In this document: positions 35,096-45,533 of the stretch, in pieces
Layout: each line of letters opens with the position of its first letter
How positions within the stretch are numbered: the first letter of the stretch is position 1
From: Actinomyces oris
GTDB taxonomy: Bacteria > Actinomycetota > Actinomycetes > Actinomycetales > Actinomycetaceae
Assembly (NCBI RefSeq): GCF_001937665.1
Contig: NZ_MSKL01000002.1
Coordinates: 45,061 to 109,060 of the forward strand
DNA: 64,000 nt
Direction of reading: 5' to 3'
Notes under the pieces: model-generated
Told to the model about the DNA's origin: nothing
Seen by the model: the letters and a program-made list of their open reading frames with translations, nothing else
The model's database searches: none
Made by a program: the position numbers and the translations under genes

Positions 35096-35149
35096 TGACG
35101 CATCATATAGCGGCCGGCACACCGAGGCGTGCCGGCACTGCAGCCGACC

Positions 35150-35186
35150 GTGTGGTGTCGCGCGGCAGGGCGGCGCGACACCACAC
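35150..35186 (-). terminator. apt terminator
   Basis: Perfect 14-bp stem (35150-35163 with 35173-35186) and 9-nt loop, about 58 nt beyond the apt stop and before rel. It ends the yajC-secD-secF-apt operon. Confidence 0.75.
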
Positions 35187-35243
35187 AGGAATCAGCCGTG
35201 GGTGTGGGGAAGCAGGAAGCGGATGAGCCGCTCGATTCGTGTC

Positions 35244-35801
35244 TCAGAAGATGACGACCGAGTCGACCTGACGCCCCTGGAGCTGTCGGCGACCGCCGAG
35301 ATCTGCCAGCTCCAGAAGCATGCAGATGGCCTCCACCGAGGCGCCGGCCTGCTCAATGAGGGAGATGGACGCGGCGGCCGTCCCACCTGTGGCCAGAACA
35401 TCGTCGATGACCAGAACGCGTGCGCCCCGGGTGACGGTCTCGGGCCGCAGCTCCATCCGGGCGGTGCCGTACTCCAGGGAGTAGTCCACGCCGATGACCG
35501 GTCCGGGCAGCTTGCCGCCCTTGCGCACCGTGATCATCCCGATCCCGAGCCGAACCGCCAAGGGCGCCGCCAGGATGAAGCCGCGCGACTCGAGTCCCGC
35601 GATCGCATCGATCCGACTGCGATAGTGATCGGCAAGGCCGTCGACGAGACCGGCGAAGGCAGGTCCGTCGGCCAGGAGCGGAGTGATGTCCCGGAAGAGG
35701 ACCCCCGGCTCGGGAAAATCGGGAATCTCACGCAGGTGGCTCATGACCAGCCTGGTCAGAGACTCGGGAACCGTCTCGGAATGGGCCACGGGAGCGGTCA
35801 T
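35244..35801 (-). CDS. apt: adenine phosphoribosyltransferase
   Basis: Salvages adenine to AMP using PRPP. The 185-residue protein has the type I PRTase fold with the PRPP-binding loop VLVIDDVLATGGTAAA, the N-terminal DFPEPGVLFRDITPLL and GLESRGFILAAPLA typical of APRT. The ATG at 35801 overlaps the secF stop by 4 nt, so translation is coupled to secF. The secDF-apt-rel order is the standard actinobacterial one, giving purine salvage and (p)ppGpp metabolism adjacent genes. Confidence 0.95.
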   Translation of the reverse strand: MTAPVAHSETVPESLTRLVMSHLREIPDFPEPGVLFRDITPLLADGPAFAGLVDGLADHYRSRIDAIAGLESRGFILAAPLAVRLGIGMITVRKGGKLPGPVIGVDYSLEYGTARMELRPETVTRGARVLVIDDVLATGGTAAASISLIEQAGASVEAICMLLELADLGGRRQLQGRQVDSVVIF

Positions 35802-36901
35802 CTGCGCTTCTTCTTCCTTTTTGGCTGAGCCGCCACGCCGAGGTGGTGGCCGGGGGTGACGGGTGAGGCGGCCGGAGCCGCGTCAATCTTAGCCAGTTCC
35901 TCGACGTCGTCGCCGGCCTCCTCCCGACGGTGCTGGCGTGCTGCGGCGACCTTGGCGGCCTGGTCCTTGATGCGCTTCTCGCGTGAGCGCAGGTCCACGA
36001 GGAGAGGCGTGGCCAGGAAGATCGAGGACAGGGTGCCGGCGATCATGCCGATGAACAGCGTCAGAGCGATGTCGCGCAGCGTTCCTGCGCCCAGGATGAA
36101 GGCGCCGACGAACAGAAGCGAGGCCACCGGGAGCACACCGACCACGGAGGTGTTGATCGAACGGATGAAGGTCTGGTTGACCGCCAGGTTCGCGAGCTCG
36201 GCGTAAGTGGATCGGCTCTGGGACTCGAAGCCCTCGGTGTTCTCGCGGATCTTGTCGAAGACCACGACAGTGTCATAGAGGGAGTATCCCAGGATCGTCA
36301 GCACACCGATGATCGTGGCCGGGGTGACCTCGAATCCGGACAGGGCGTAGATGCCCACGGTGACGACGATGTCGTGGCACAGGGCGAGCAGGGCCGCCGC
36401 CGCCATCTTCCAGGTGCGGAAGTATGCCCAGATGAGCAGTCCGACGAAGATGAAGAACAGGACCAGTCCTCGAATCGCCTTCTTGGTAACGTCGGAGGAC
36501 CAGGTCGGCCCCACGGTCGTCGCTGAGACGTTGGAGGCGTCGGTCTTGTAGGCGGTGGCGAGCTCACCGGCCAGCGAGTCGAGGCGCTGCTTGCTCAGCT
36601 GGTTGGTCTGCACCCGTACCGATGTCGACCCCATGGTGGTCACCGAGGAGCTGGCCGCCAGGTCGCTCTTGGAGAGGACCTCGTTGGCGGGACGCTCGGA
36701 AGGAGTGGACAGTCCCGTGACTGTGATCTCCGATCCGCCCTTGAAGTCGATTCCCGGGGTGAGTCCTACGGTGGCCAGGAGCGTGGCCGAGCCGAGGATG
36801 ATGACGACGGCGATGAGGTACCAGATCCGTCGTTTGCCGACGAAGGCGATGGACGTCTTGGCCGAGTAGAGCTCGTTACCGAGCGTGGCGAGAGACTTCA
36901 C
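35798..36901 (-). CDS. secF: protein translocase subunit SecF
   Basis: Membrane subunit of the SecDF complex that uses proton flow to help pull proteins across the membrane. Of 367 residues, the first helix (IWYLIAVVIILGSATLLATV) is followed by the conserved GIDFKGG motif, an extracytoplasmic domain and five more helices with GYSLYDTVVVFDKIREN and the SINTS motif. The C-terminus is a Lys/Arg-rich tail (QPKRKKKRR). It overlaps secD (36898-36901) and apt (35798-35801) by 4 nt each, so the three are coupled. Confidence 0.95.
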   Translation of the reverse strand: MKSLATLGNELYSAKTSIAFVGKRRIWYLIAVVIILGSATLLATVGLTPGIDFKGGSEITVTGLSTPSERPANEVLSKSDLAASSSVTTMGSTSVRVQTNQLSKQRLDSLAGELATAYKTDASNVSATTVGPTWSSDVTKKAIRGLVLFFIFVGLLIWAYFRTWKMAAAALLALCHDIVVTVGIYALSGFEVTPATIIGVLTILGYSLYDTVVVFDKIRENTEGFESQSRSTYAELANLAVNQTFIRSINTSVVGVLPVASLLFVGAFILGAGTLRDIALTLFIGMIAGTLSSIFLATPLLVDLRSREKRIKDQAAKVAAARQHRREEAGDDVEELAKIDAAPAASPVTPGHHLGVAAQPKRKKKRR

Positions 36902-38985
36902 TTCGTCTCACCGTCCTTTCCCTTGTCGGCCGTGGCATCGACCGCGTCGGCCTCCTGCTGCTCGACCTCATCATCGACGGTCTCGCCGTCGGCCTCATCA
37001 GCGGCACCGTCGGGGCTCTCGGCGCTCCTGCGGGCCTCGGCCTTGCGGCGCGCCAGGGACCCGGCCATGCGGTCGGCGACGGCCTCGCGCCCCTTGCCGT
37101 AGGTCGAGGACGTCGCCCCGAGGTGCTCGGGGTCAAGACCGGAGAGCCGGTGCCCCTCACCGAAGAAGCGGAAGCGGATGATCCACTCCATCAACGGGTG
37201 GGTGAAGAGTATGATGATGGCCAGGTCCACGCACGTGGTCACTCCCAGGGTGAAGGCGAATCCCTGCACCCCGCCGACGGCGAGGAAGTACAGGACGATC
37301 GCGGCCACGAGGTTGACGGCGTCGGAGACGAGGATCGTGCGCCTGGCGTGCTTCCACCCCTCATCGATCGCGGTCCTCAGAGTCCGTCCCTGACGCACCT
37401 CGTCACGGACTCGCTCGAAGTAGATGATGAAGGAGTCGACCGTAATGCCGATGGAGATGATGAGTCCGGCCACTCCCGCCAGGGACAGGCGGTAGCCCAT
37501 GGTCGCGCTCAGTGCCGCGATGACCAGGTAGGTGCCGGCTGCGGCCACCACCAGAGAGGCCACGGCCACCACCGCCAGGCCGCGGTACTGCCAGGCCAGA
37601 TAGAGGATGATGAGAGCGAAGCCGATGAGCCCGGCGATCAGGCCGTTGCGCAGCTGCTCAGTTCCTAACGTGGCGGAGATCTGCTGCTCGGACTGAACCG
37701 TGAAGCTCAGCGGCAGCGAGCCGAAGGACAGCTGGTTGGCCAGCGTGTTGGCCTGATTCTGGTTGAAGTTGCCGGTGATCTGGACCCGGCCGTCGGTGAT
37801 CGGCGAGTGGACAGACTCATTGAAACCGGAGGCCATGACGGTCAGGCCATCCAGGACGATGGCGAACTGGGCCTTGTCCCCGATGTGCTGGGCCTGTGGG
37901 TTCTGAGCGCCCTGCGCACCGGCGGCACTCGCCTGGTCGCGGTAGGTCAGCAGCCGCTTGGACAGCTCGGAGAACTTCTTGGTGCCGTCAGCGTTGAAGG
38001 CCAACGAGACGACCCACTGGTTGGTGGCCTGACCGCGGGAGTCGGTCTCCAGACCCGAGTTGGCGCTCTTGAGCTCGGTTCCGCTGATCTCAGCCGGGCC
38101 GAGGATGTAGGCGCCGCGGTGCTGGGAACCGGCCTCCTTGGAGCAGGAGATGACGGCGACCTTGGGATCCTGCGTCTGCCCCGTGAGATTCTTCGGGTCG
38201 GTGCAGTCGGTCATGTAGCCGTCGTAGAGCAGCTTCTCGGTGATCCAGGAATCCGATGAGTTCGTCTTGTCCTGGGCGGGGAGCGGGTCAGAGGAGATGA
38301 CACCGTCCTGGTTGACGTCCGCCAGCTGCTTGGCGATCTCCTCGGGGGTCCTGGGCTGCGCCGTGGACTGGGCCGTGGGCTGTGCGGTGGGGGCCGGGGT
38401 CGCCGTTGGCTGCTCGCCCTCGCCAGAGCCCTCCTCGGCACCTGCCGAGTCCGCTGCCGGCTGAGTCGCCTCGCCTCCGGCGTTGGGGTCTGGTTGAGCC
38501 TGGGCCTGGGCGCTGGGCTGACTCGTCGGCGCCGGGGTTGGCGCGCCGGAGGGGTTCTGGCTGGCGATGTTCTTGGCAGCCTGCTGGGCGCTGCCCTCCA
38601 GGACGCGCAGGACCGGGCGGAAGTACATGACGGCAGAGGTGCGCACCAGCTCCAGGGTGGCCTGGCTGGGCTTTCCGGGCAGCGAGACCACGATGTTCTG
38701 ACCGCCTTGGCGGGAGATCTGGGCCTCGGAGACGCCGGAGGCGTCCACGCGCTGGCGGATCACCTCGATGGCCTGCTCAACATCGCTGTCACTGATCGCC
38801 GAGCCGTCGGAGGTCGTGGGCGTCAGAATGAGCTGGGTACCGCCCTCGAGATCGAGGGCGAGTCCGGGGGTGAGTGAGGCCTTGTGCCTCATGTTTCCCA
38901 CCACCAGAGCGCCGAAACCGATGACGAGGACGAGGATGAACATCAGGAGGCGGCGCCCTGGGCGCGTTCGCTGCTTACTGGACAC
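36898..38985 (-). CDS. secD: protein translocase subunit SecD with low-complexity insert
   Basis: A 695-residue SecD with a first transmembrane helix (LLMFILVLVIGFGALVV), the GLALDLEGGTQLIL motif, the large extracytoplasmic domain, and five C-terminal helices containing GYRLSLAGVAGLIISIGITV and DSFIIYFERVRDE. Between residues about 140 and 225 the extracytoplasmic domain holds a Pro/Ala/Gln/Thr-rich insert absent from compact SecD proteins. The C-terminal tail is long and acidic (Glu/Asp-rich). The start is a GTG at 38985 with AGGAAGG 6 nt upstream. Downstream of yajC; overlaps secF by 4 nt. Confidence 0.93.
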   Translation of the reverse strand: MSSKQRTRPGRRLLMFILVLVIGFGALVVGNMRHKASLTPGLALDLEGGTQLILTPTTSDGSAISDSDVEQAIEVIRQRVDASGVSEAQISRQGGQNIVVSLPGKPSQATLELVRTSAVMYFRPVLRVLEGSAQQAAKNIASQNPSGAPTPAPTSQPSAQAQAQPDPNAGGEATQPAADSAGAEEGSGEGEQPTATPAPTAQPTAQSTAQPRTPEEIAKQLADVNQDGVISSDPLPAQDKTNSSDSWITEKLLYDGYMTDCTDPKNLTGQTQDPKVAVISCSKEAGSQHRGAYILGPAEISGTELKSANSGLETDSRGQATNQWVVSLAFNADGTKKFSELSKRLLTYRDQASAAGAQGAQNPQAQHIGDKAQFAIVLDGLTVMASGFNESVHSPITDGRVQITGNFNQNQANTLANQLSFGSLPLSFTVQSEQQISATLGTEQLRNGLIAGLIGFALIILYLAWQYRGLAVVAVASLVVAAAGTYLVIAALSATMGYRLSLAGVAGLIISIGITVDSFIIYFERVRDEVRQGRTLRTAIDEGWKHARRTILVSDAVNLVAAIVLYFLAVGGVQGFAFTLGVTTCVDLAIIILFTHPLMEWIIRFRFFGEGHRLSGLDPEHLGATSSTYGKGREAVADRMAGSLARRKAEARRSAESPDGAADEADGETVDDEVEQQEADAVDATADKGKDGETK

Positions 38986-39193
38986 GTGGTCCCTTCCTGG
39001 GGTGGAGTGAACTCGAGCGCATGGCCCGAAGGCTGAGGTGAGTGTGGGGCTGGGATGCTTGGCGGACACCGCCGAGAGGCGCACCGAGTCCGACGGACTC
39101 AGCGAGACGGGTCACCAAGCGCCGGCGGAGTCTGTAGGGCGCCGCTAAGCGCTGTCACGCCGACGTCGTGGGAGTGTGGTCGGTTCGCCGATA

Positions 39194-39556
39194 TCAGGAC
39201 TGCGGCTCGGCCGCGTCCTGCTCGGATTCACGGATGTCGTCACCGGCCTGCGAGACGTCGGAGCCGGGCTCCTCGTGGGCGGAGGCGGAGCCGAAGGGAG
39301 GCTCCTCGATGGCGGCGATCGCCCGCTTGCTCCAGAGGGTCTCGTCACCCAGCGGCGTGGCCAGGGTGACCACGTCACCGTCGACCTCGACGACCGTCCC
39401 GTAGAAGCCGCCGATGGTGCGAACCCAGTTGCCGGGAACCAGACCCTTCTCAGTGCGGCGCTTCTGCTCCTCCTGCATCGCGCGCTGCCTGCGGCTGACG
39501 AACCACATCATCAGGAGCATCCCGATGAGCATGATCCAGATGAAATACGACGACAT
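39194..39556 (-). CDS. yajC: preprotein translocase subunit YajC
   Basis: A 120-residue protein with a single N-terminal transmembrane helix (YFIWIMLIGMLLMMWFV) and the YajC core RRQRAMQEEQKRR, LVPGNWVRTIGGFYGTVVE. The acidic C-terminal tail (DVSQAGDDIRESEQDAAE) is longer than in E. coli. YajC binds SecDF. The ATG at 39556 is supported by GGAG about 8 nt upstream. It lies 208 bases upstream of secD. Confidence 0.92.
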   Translation of the reverse strand: MSSYFIWIMLIGMLLMMWFVSRRQRAMQEEQKRRTEKGLVPGNWVRTIGGFYGTVVEVDGDVVTLATPLGDETLWSKRAIAAIEEPPFGSASAHEEPGSDVSQAGDDIRESEQDAAEPQS

Positions 39557-39730
39557 GGAGGCCTCTCCGTTTCGACTAGGCAGTCTCGGCTGATGCAGAC
39601 CTACGACTGTCACAGGCCGGCGGTGGCGAGTCTATGGCACGCGGGCCAGACGCTTACCTACCGTCGGCGAGTGGTCGGGCACAACTGGGTACCAACCGGT
39701 TACAAAATCATCACATTACCCGGTTGTCGC

Positions 39731-40763
<1,033 letters not shown>

Positions 40764-40771
<8 letters not shown>

Positions 40772-41414
40772 GGTGCCCGCCTCCCAACCATCTCAGGGAG
40801 GCCCGCAGCACTGCCGCCGTGTCCGGCTCCTGGTCGGCCGCGGCATCGGAGGTCACGGAGGTGACGGCCTGGCGCGCGCTGGCCTCGTTCCAGCCGAGCT
40901 GCACCAGGGCGGCGACGACGTCGGCGTGGGGCTCCGGACCTCCGTCGGTCGCGCTCTCCTGCCCTCCAGCAGTCTCCGAAGCCGCACGGGCGGCGCCGAG
41001 ATCATCCCCGGTGACGGGGCCCAGCTTGTCGGCCACGTCCAGGATGACGCGTTGAGCGCCCTTGGGGCCGAGGCCGGGCACCCGGGTGAGGGCGGCGACG
41101 TCCTGGGAGGCGATGGCCCGCCTGAGAGCATTGGGGGTGTGGACGGCCAGCATCGCCAGCGCCAGCTTGGCTCCGACCCCCTTGGCGCTCATCAGGGTGC
41201 GGAAGCTGTCCCTCTCATCGGTGTCGGCGAAGCCGAAGAGCGTCAGCGAGTCCTCACGGACGACCAGCTCGGTGTGAACGAGGGCCTCCTCACCGGCCCT
41301 GAGGCCGGACAGCGTGGTAGGTGTGGCCTGGATGCTCATGCCGACACCGCCGGTCTCAATGACGGCACCGGTCAGGCCGACACTGAGGACAGTGCCGCGC
41401 AGGGAGGCGATCAT
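40764..41414 (-). CDS. ruvA: Holliday junction DNA-binding protein RuvA
   Basis: A 216-residue protein: N-terminal OB fold ([20 protein letters not shown]), two HhH motifs ([35 protein letters not shown]), an acidic low-complexity linker and the C-terminal RuvB-contact domain ([19 protein letters not shown]). It binds four-way junctions as a tetramer. A LexA-type box lies 70 nt upstream of its start. Overlaps ruvB by 8 nt. Confidence 0.95.
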
Positions 41415-41483
41415 GGGCAGCTTCTCCTGGATGTTCTCAGCGGGTCGAGCGGTCTTGTGCCGATTCGGCGGACGAGGACGGAC

Positions 41484-41499
41484 TCGAACAGACGTTCGG
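41484..41499 (-). promoter_or_regulatory. LexA (SOS) box upstream of ruvA
   Basis: TCGAAC-AGAC-GTTCGG matches the actinobacterial/Gram-positive LexA consensus TCGAAC-N4-GTTCGA at 11 of 12 defined positions. It lies in the 114-base ruvC-ruvA gap, so ruvAB should be SOS-induced separately from ruvC. Confidence 0.7.
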
Positions 41500-41528
41500 A
41501 TCCTAGCAGCCCGGGTCCGGCAGAGTCC

Positions 41529-42200
41529 TCAGCGCCGCACCCGTCGCGGGTCGACGGCGCCGGTGCGCCGGGCCGCCGCCTGGGCGGCGGCCCACTGACG
41601 CTGAGCCGGCGTGCGGGCCGAGACGCGCACCGCTCCCCCGGCGGAGACCATCTCGGTGGCATCATCCGTTCCCGTCCCGCCTCCGCGCCAACCGTGGCAG
41701 ATCGCCTGGGCCAGGGCGTCTGCGGCATCTGCCGGCCGGGGCGGCGCATCAAGGCCGAGAATGCGGGTGACCATGGCCTGGACCTGGGTCTTGTCCGCAG
41801 TCCCCGAGCCGGTGACGGCGGCCTTGGCCTCGCTGGGCGTGTGCTGGGCGACCTCCAGCCCTGCGCGCGCCGCAGTGGCCATCGCGGTGCCCATCACCTG
41901 GGCGACCCCGATGACGGAGCGCAGGTTGTCCTGCGCGAAGACCCGCTCAATGGACACCACGGAGGGACCCAGACGGGCGATCCAGTCCTCAATGGCCTCC
42001 GTGATGGTCAGGAGCCTCAGCTCGGGGCTCTGAGACGGCGGAGTCCGAACCACGCCGACCTCCACCAGACGGACCTGACGGCGAGGGTCGACGTCCACGC
42101 ATCCCAGACCGCAGCGGGTCAGCCCGGGATCGATTCCCAGGACCCGCTGCTGGGCGACGACGGCGCGAGCCGAACGCGGCCGAGAGCCGGCGACGTCCAG
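41529..42200 (-). CDS. ruvC: Holliday junction resolvase RuvC, probably with a CTG start
   Basis: Endonuclease that cuts Holliday junctions. Catalytic acids are visible: Asp in VLGIDPGLT, Glu in VSIERVF and the Asp pair in [16 protein letters not shown]. The C-terminus carries about 35 extra residues, rich in Ala/Gln/Arg. No ATG, GTG or TTG exists in frame between the yebC stop and the conserved VLGIDPG; the next in-frame ATG is at 42398, deep inside yebC. A CTG at 42200 has GAGGA (42209-42213) at an ideal 8 nt, giving a 223-residue protein starting [11 protein letters not shown] therefore propose CTG initiation; an undetected sequencing error is the main alternative. Confidence 0.85.
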   Translation of the reverse strand: MDVAGSRPRSARAVVAQQRVLGIDPGLTRCGLGCVDVDPRRQVRLVEVGVVRTPPSQSPELRLLTITEAIEDWIARLGPSVVSIERVFAQDNLRSVIGVAQVMGTAMATAARAGLEVAQHTPSEAKAAVTGSGTADKTQVQAMVTRILGLDAPPRPADAADALAQAICHGWRGGGTGTDDATEMVSAGGAVRVSARTPAQRQWAAAQAAARRTGAVDPRRVRR

Positions 42201-42204
42201 GGGC

Positions 42205-42969
42205 TCAGTCCTCGCCGCCTGCGAACTCGGCGGCCACCTCTGGGCTGAGGTCCACCGAGGTGTAGACGTTCTGGACGTCGTCGGAGTCCTCCAGGGCGTC
42301 GATGAGGCGGAAGACCTTGCGTGCGCCTTCGACGTCGACCTCCACCTTGGTTCCGGCGACGAACTGGACCTCGGCGGAGTCGTAGTCCATCCCCGCATCC
42401 GTCAGAGCGGTACGCACGGCGACGATGTCGCTGGGCTCGGAGTAGATCTCGAAGGACTCGCCCATGTCCTCGACCTCCTCGGCGCCGGCGTCCAGGACGG
42501 CCATGAGGATGGAGTCCTCGTCCACTCCGTCGGCCTTGGCGACCTCGACGACGCCCTTACGGGTGAAGTTGTAGGCCACCGAGCCCGGGTCGGCCAGGTT
42601 CCCGCCATTGCGGGAGAAGGCGACGCGCACGTCGGAGGCGGCCCGGTTGCGGTTGTCGGTGAGGCACTCGACGAGGAAGGCGACCCCGCCGGGGCCGTAG
42701 CCCTCGTACATGATGGTCTGCCAGTCGGCGCCACCGGCCTCCTCACCGCTGCCGCGCTTGACGGCGCGGGTGATGTTGTCCGCCGGCACGGAGTTCTTCT
42801 TGGCCTTCTGAATGGCGTCGAACAGGGTGGGGTTACCGGTGGGATCACCACCGCCGGTACGGGCGGCGACCTCGATGTTCTTGATGAGGCGTGCGAAGAG
42901 CTTGCCGCGCTTGGCGTCAATGGCGGCCTTCTTGTGCTTGGTGGTGGCCCACTTGGAGTGACCCGACAT
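42205..42969 (-). CDS. yebC: YebC/PmpR-family protein
   Basis: A 254-residue member of the YebC/TACO1 family, linked to transcription regulation and to translation of polyproline stretches. Conserved features are [23 protein letters not shown] at the start, [38 protein letters not shown], and a Glu/Asp-rich central region. It precedes ruvC with only 4 nt between its stop and the proposed ruvC start. A 44-nt gap divides it from pdxT upstream. Confidence 0.95.
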   Translation of the reverse strand: MSGHSKWATTKHKKAAIDAKRGKLFARLIKNIEVAARTGGGDPTGNPTLFDAIQKAKKNSVPADNITRAVKRGSGEEAGGADWQTIMYEGYGPGGVAFLVECLTDNRNRAASDVRVAFSRNGGNLADPGSVAYNFTRKGVVEVAKADGVDEDSILMAVLDAGAEEVEDMGESFEIYSEPSDIVAVRTALTDAGMDYDSAEVQFVAGTKVEVDVEGARKVFRLIDALEDSDDVQNVYTSVDLSPEVAAEFAGGED

Positions 42970-43013
42970 AAGTGCTCCTTGGGAGTCGATGATGAGGGCG
43001 CGGCCGAACGTAC

Positions 43014-43751
43014 TCAGGCCCGGCGCGTCACCATGGAGACGAAGACGTCGTGAACCCGGTGGTCACCTCCGACCTCCGGGTGGAAGGACGTGGCGAGCAG
43101 GGCCCCTTGACGAACCGCGACGATCCTACCGCCGTCGGCCCCACCGACCCCAGCCGCACGTCCTGCGCGGGTCGTGGCGAGGATCTCGACGTCCGGCCCC
43201 ACCTCCTCCACCCAGGGCGCCCGAATGAAGACGGCCCGCAACGGTCGGTCCTGCCCCGCGCCCAGTGCTGGAGCGGTGAGGTCCTCCTCGTAGGAGTCCA
43301 CCTGACGGCCGAAGGCGTTGCGGCGCACGGTCATGTCGATGCCGCCCAGGAACGCCTGTCCCTTCTGCGCCCCCTCGACGCGGTCGGCCAGCATGATCAT
43401 CCCGGCGCACGACCCGTAGGCGGGCAGGCCCGCGCCGATCAGCTCGCGCAGGGGCTCAAGCATGCCGAAGGCGACCAGCAGCGTGCTCATGGTGGTCGAC
43501 TCCCCGCCGGGGATCACCAGGGCGTCGATCCTGTCTCCCGGGCTCCGCCCCAGATCGGTGGCGCGGCGTACGACGACGGGGCGCGCTCCAGACGCCTCGA
43601 GGGCCAAGGAGTGCTCGCGTACGTCTCCCTGAAGGGCCAGGACCCCGATGGTGGGACGGGAGTCGGGCGGCACGAGTGCGGGGAAGAGCGCCCGAGGGTG
43701 GCGGGCATCCATCGTGTGAGTCGGGTGGTGGGAGTGATTCGGGTTAGTCAT
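43014..43751 (-). CDS. pdxT: pyridoxal 5'-phosphate synthase glutaminase subunit PdxT
   Basis: Hydrolyses glutamine and channels ammonia to PdxS. The class I glutaminase-like domain has [22 protein letters not shown], the nucleophile in [10 protein letters not shown], and the His/Glu pair in ATSFHPEV. At 245 residues it is longer than the usual about 190-200 because of an N-terminal extension and the insert [15 protein letters not shown]. The start at 43751 (MTNPNHSHH) is preferred for its GAGGAG; ATG 43712 is an alternative close to the conserved region. It overlaps the Nudix gene by 8 nt. Confidence 0.93.
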   Translation of the reverse strand: MTNPNHSHHPTHTMDARHPRALFPALVPPDSRPTIGVLALQGDVREHSLALEASGARPVVVRRATDLGRSPGDRIDALVIPGGESTTMSTLLVAFGMLEPLRELIGAGLPAYGSCAGMIMLADRVEGAQKGQAFLGGIDMTVRRNAFGRQVDSYEEDLTAPALGAGQDRPLRAVFIRAPWVEEVGPDVEILATTRAGRAAGVGGADGGRIVAVRQGALLATSFHPEVGGDHRVHDVFVSMVTRRA

Positions 43752-44466
43752 CTGACTCCTCGGTGGTGGGGTCGCAGTGACGGTCCGGGGTGCTCGCCAG
43801 CTCGGCCAGGACCTCGCAGTCCACCGGATCCGTGAGATCGAAGCGCCGGCCGTTCCAGCCGGAGGCGAGTTCCTCCACGATCTCGGGCAGGCGCACCGGG
43901 TAGATCTCCTGTCCCCGCTCCTGGGCGGCCTGCAGCTGCTCCACGTTCCACCACGAGATGGAGTCGACGACGTCTCGCTCCAGGGAGGTCCAGCCGTCCT
44001 TCCTGATCGGGCGCGTGGTCGGCAGGTGCAGGAGGAAGAAGAGCTCGTCCTGGCGGCATGTGACGGAGGCGAAGCGGAAGACCGCCTCCCGGTGGGCGAT
44101 GGGCCCTTCAAGGTCGGCGGGGGCGACCTCGATCCCGGACTCCTCGACCAGCTCACGCACGGCTCCGGCACGGGGGTCCTCGCCGCTGCGGAGTCCTCCT
44201 CCCGGGGTGAAGACCCAGCTGTGGCTCGGGTTCGCGGCGTCATGCCCCACCAGCAGCAGTACCTCGCCGTCCTGGGTCACGGCCAGAACCCGGGCAGCCG
44301 TTCTGAAGGGCAGGCCGTCGTCGCCCAGGCTCCACTCGGCGCTGTCGAGGTGCTGGTCCCAGTCCTCGGGGACCAGCACCGGGTGACGTCCGTCGACCAG
44401 GCCGCCGGCGGAGCCGCAGTCCGCGTCATCGGCGGGGTGTCCGGCGCCCTGCGGGGAGCCGGTCAC
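43744..44466 (-). CDS. Nudix hydrolase between pdxS and pdxT
   Basis: A 240-residue protein with a complete Nudix box, [20 protein letters not shown] then SGIE (G-x5-E-x7-REUxEExGU), in the middle of a fold starting [18 protein letters not shown]. It is expected to hydrolyse a nucleoside diphosphate linked to another moiety; the substrate is unknown. It overlaps pdxS by 4 nt and pdxT by 8 nt, and so is coupled to pyridoxal phosphate synthesis. That suggests a housekeeping or repair role for a PLP-linked or oxidised nucleotide, but this is only context. Confidence 0.88.
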   Translation of the reverse strand: MTGSPQGAGHPADDADCGSAGGLVDGRHPVLVPEDWDQHLDSAEWSLGDDGLPFRTAARVLAVTQDGEVLLLVGHDAANPSHSWVFTPGGGLRSGEDPRAGAVRELVEESGIEVAPADLEGPIAHREAVFRFASVTCRQDELFFLLHLPTTRPIRKDGWTSLERDVVDSISWWNVEQLQAAQERGQEIYPVRLPEIVEELASGWNGRRFDLTDPVDCEVLAELASTPDRHCDPTTEESDD

Positions 44467-45365
44467 CAGCCGCGTTCCGCCAGGCGGTGGGGCTCGGGGA
44501 TCTCGTCGACGTTGATCCCCACCATCGCCTCTCCCAGTCCGCGTGAGACCTCGGCGATGACGTCGGGGGCGTCGAACTGCGCGGTGGCGCGCACGATGGC
44601 GGCGGCCCGCTTGGCGGGGTCGCCGGACTTGAAGATGCCCGAGCCCACGAAGACGCCCTCGGCCCCCATCTGCATCATCATGGCGGCGTCGGCCGGAGTG
44701 GCGATACCGCCGGCGGTGAACAGCACGACGGGCAGGTGCCCGGTGCGGGCGACCTCGGCGACGAGCTCATAAGGGGCGGCGAGCTCCTTGGCGGCCACGT
44801 AGAGCTCGTCCTCGGGCAGCGAGGTCAGGCGGCGGATCTCGTCGCGGATCGTACGCATGTGGGTCACTGCGTTGGAGACGTCCCCAGTGCCGGCCTCACC
44901 CTTGGACCGGATCATGGCCGCGCCCTCAGTGATGCGGCGCAGCGCCTCACCCAGGTTGGTGGCTCCGCAGACGAAAGGAACGGTGAAGGACTGCTTGTCG
45001 ATGTGGTGGGTGTAGTCGGCAGGGGTGAGGACCTCGGACTCGTCGATGTAGTCCACACCGAGGCTCTGGAGGACCTGCGCTTCCACGAAGTGGCCGATAC
45101 GGGCCTTGGCCATCACCGGGATGGAGACAGCCTCGATGATGCCTGTGATGAGGTCGGGGTCGCTCATGCGGGCAACGCCGCCCTGGGCTCGAATGTCGGC
45201 GGGGACGCGCTCGAGGGCCATGACGGCAACGGCTCCCGCGTCCTGGGCGATACGGGCCTGCTCGGGCGTGACGACGTCCATGATGACGCCGCCCTTGAGC
45301 ATGTCCGCCATGCCGCGCTTCACGGTGAGGGTTCCGGTGCTGGGGGTGGTCTGCTCTGTACTCAA
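44463..45365 (-). CDS. pdxS: pyridoxal 5'-phosphate synthase lyase subunit PdxS
   Basis: Makes PLP from ribose-5-phosphate, glyceraldehyde-3-phosphate and ammonia from PdxT. The 300-residue TIM barrel has [34 protein letters not shown], the Schiff-base lysine in [10 protein letters not shown] (K87) and [16 protein letters not shown]. The start is a TTG at 45365 with GGAGGA at 8 nt; no ATG or GTG start fits the family N-terminus. First gene of the pdxS-Nudix-pdxT operon, after a 168-base promoter region. Confidence 0.95.
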   Translation of the reverse strand: MSTEQTTPSTGTLTVKRGMADMLKGGVIMDVVTPEQARIAQDAGAVAVMALERVPADIRAQGGVARMSDPDLITGIIEAVSIPVMAKARIGHFVEAQVLQSLGVDYIDESEVLTPADYTHHIDKQSFTVPFVCGATNLGEALRRITEGAAMIRSKGEAGTGDVSNAVTHMRTIRDEIRRLTSLPEDELYVAAKELAAPYELVAEVARTGHLPVVLFTAGGIATPADAAMMMQMGAEGVFVGSGIFKSGDPAKRAAAIVRATAQFDAPDVIAEVSRGLGEAMVGINVDEIPEPHRLAERGW

Positions 45366-45533
45366 TCGTGGTCCTCCGGTCGTGAGCCGTCGCCTCCGCA
45401 CCGGGGCGGCAGCGACGTCTCCGTGAAAAGATACTGATGCCACGCATGCTACCCCGTGCCTCCCGAACGACCCCAGGTGCTCACGCAGTGAGACCCGAAC
45501 CGTCACAAGACATCCGTTGGCTCCTGCCGCCTT

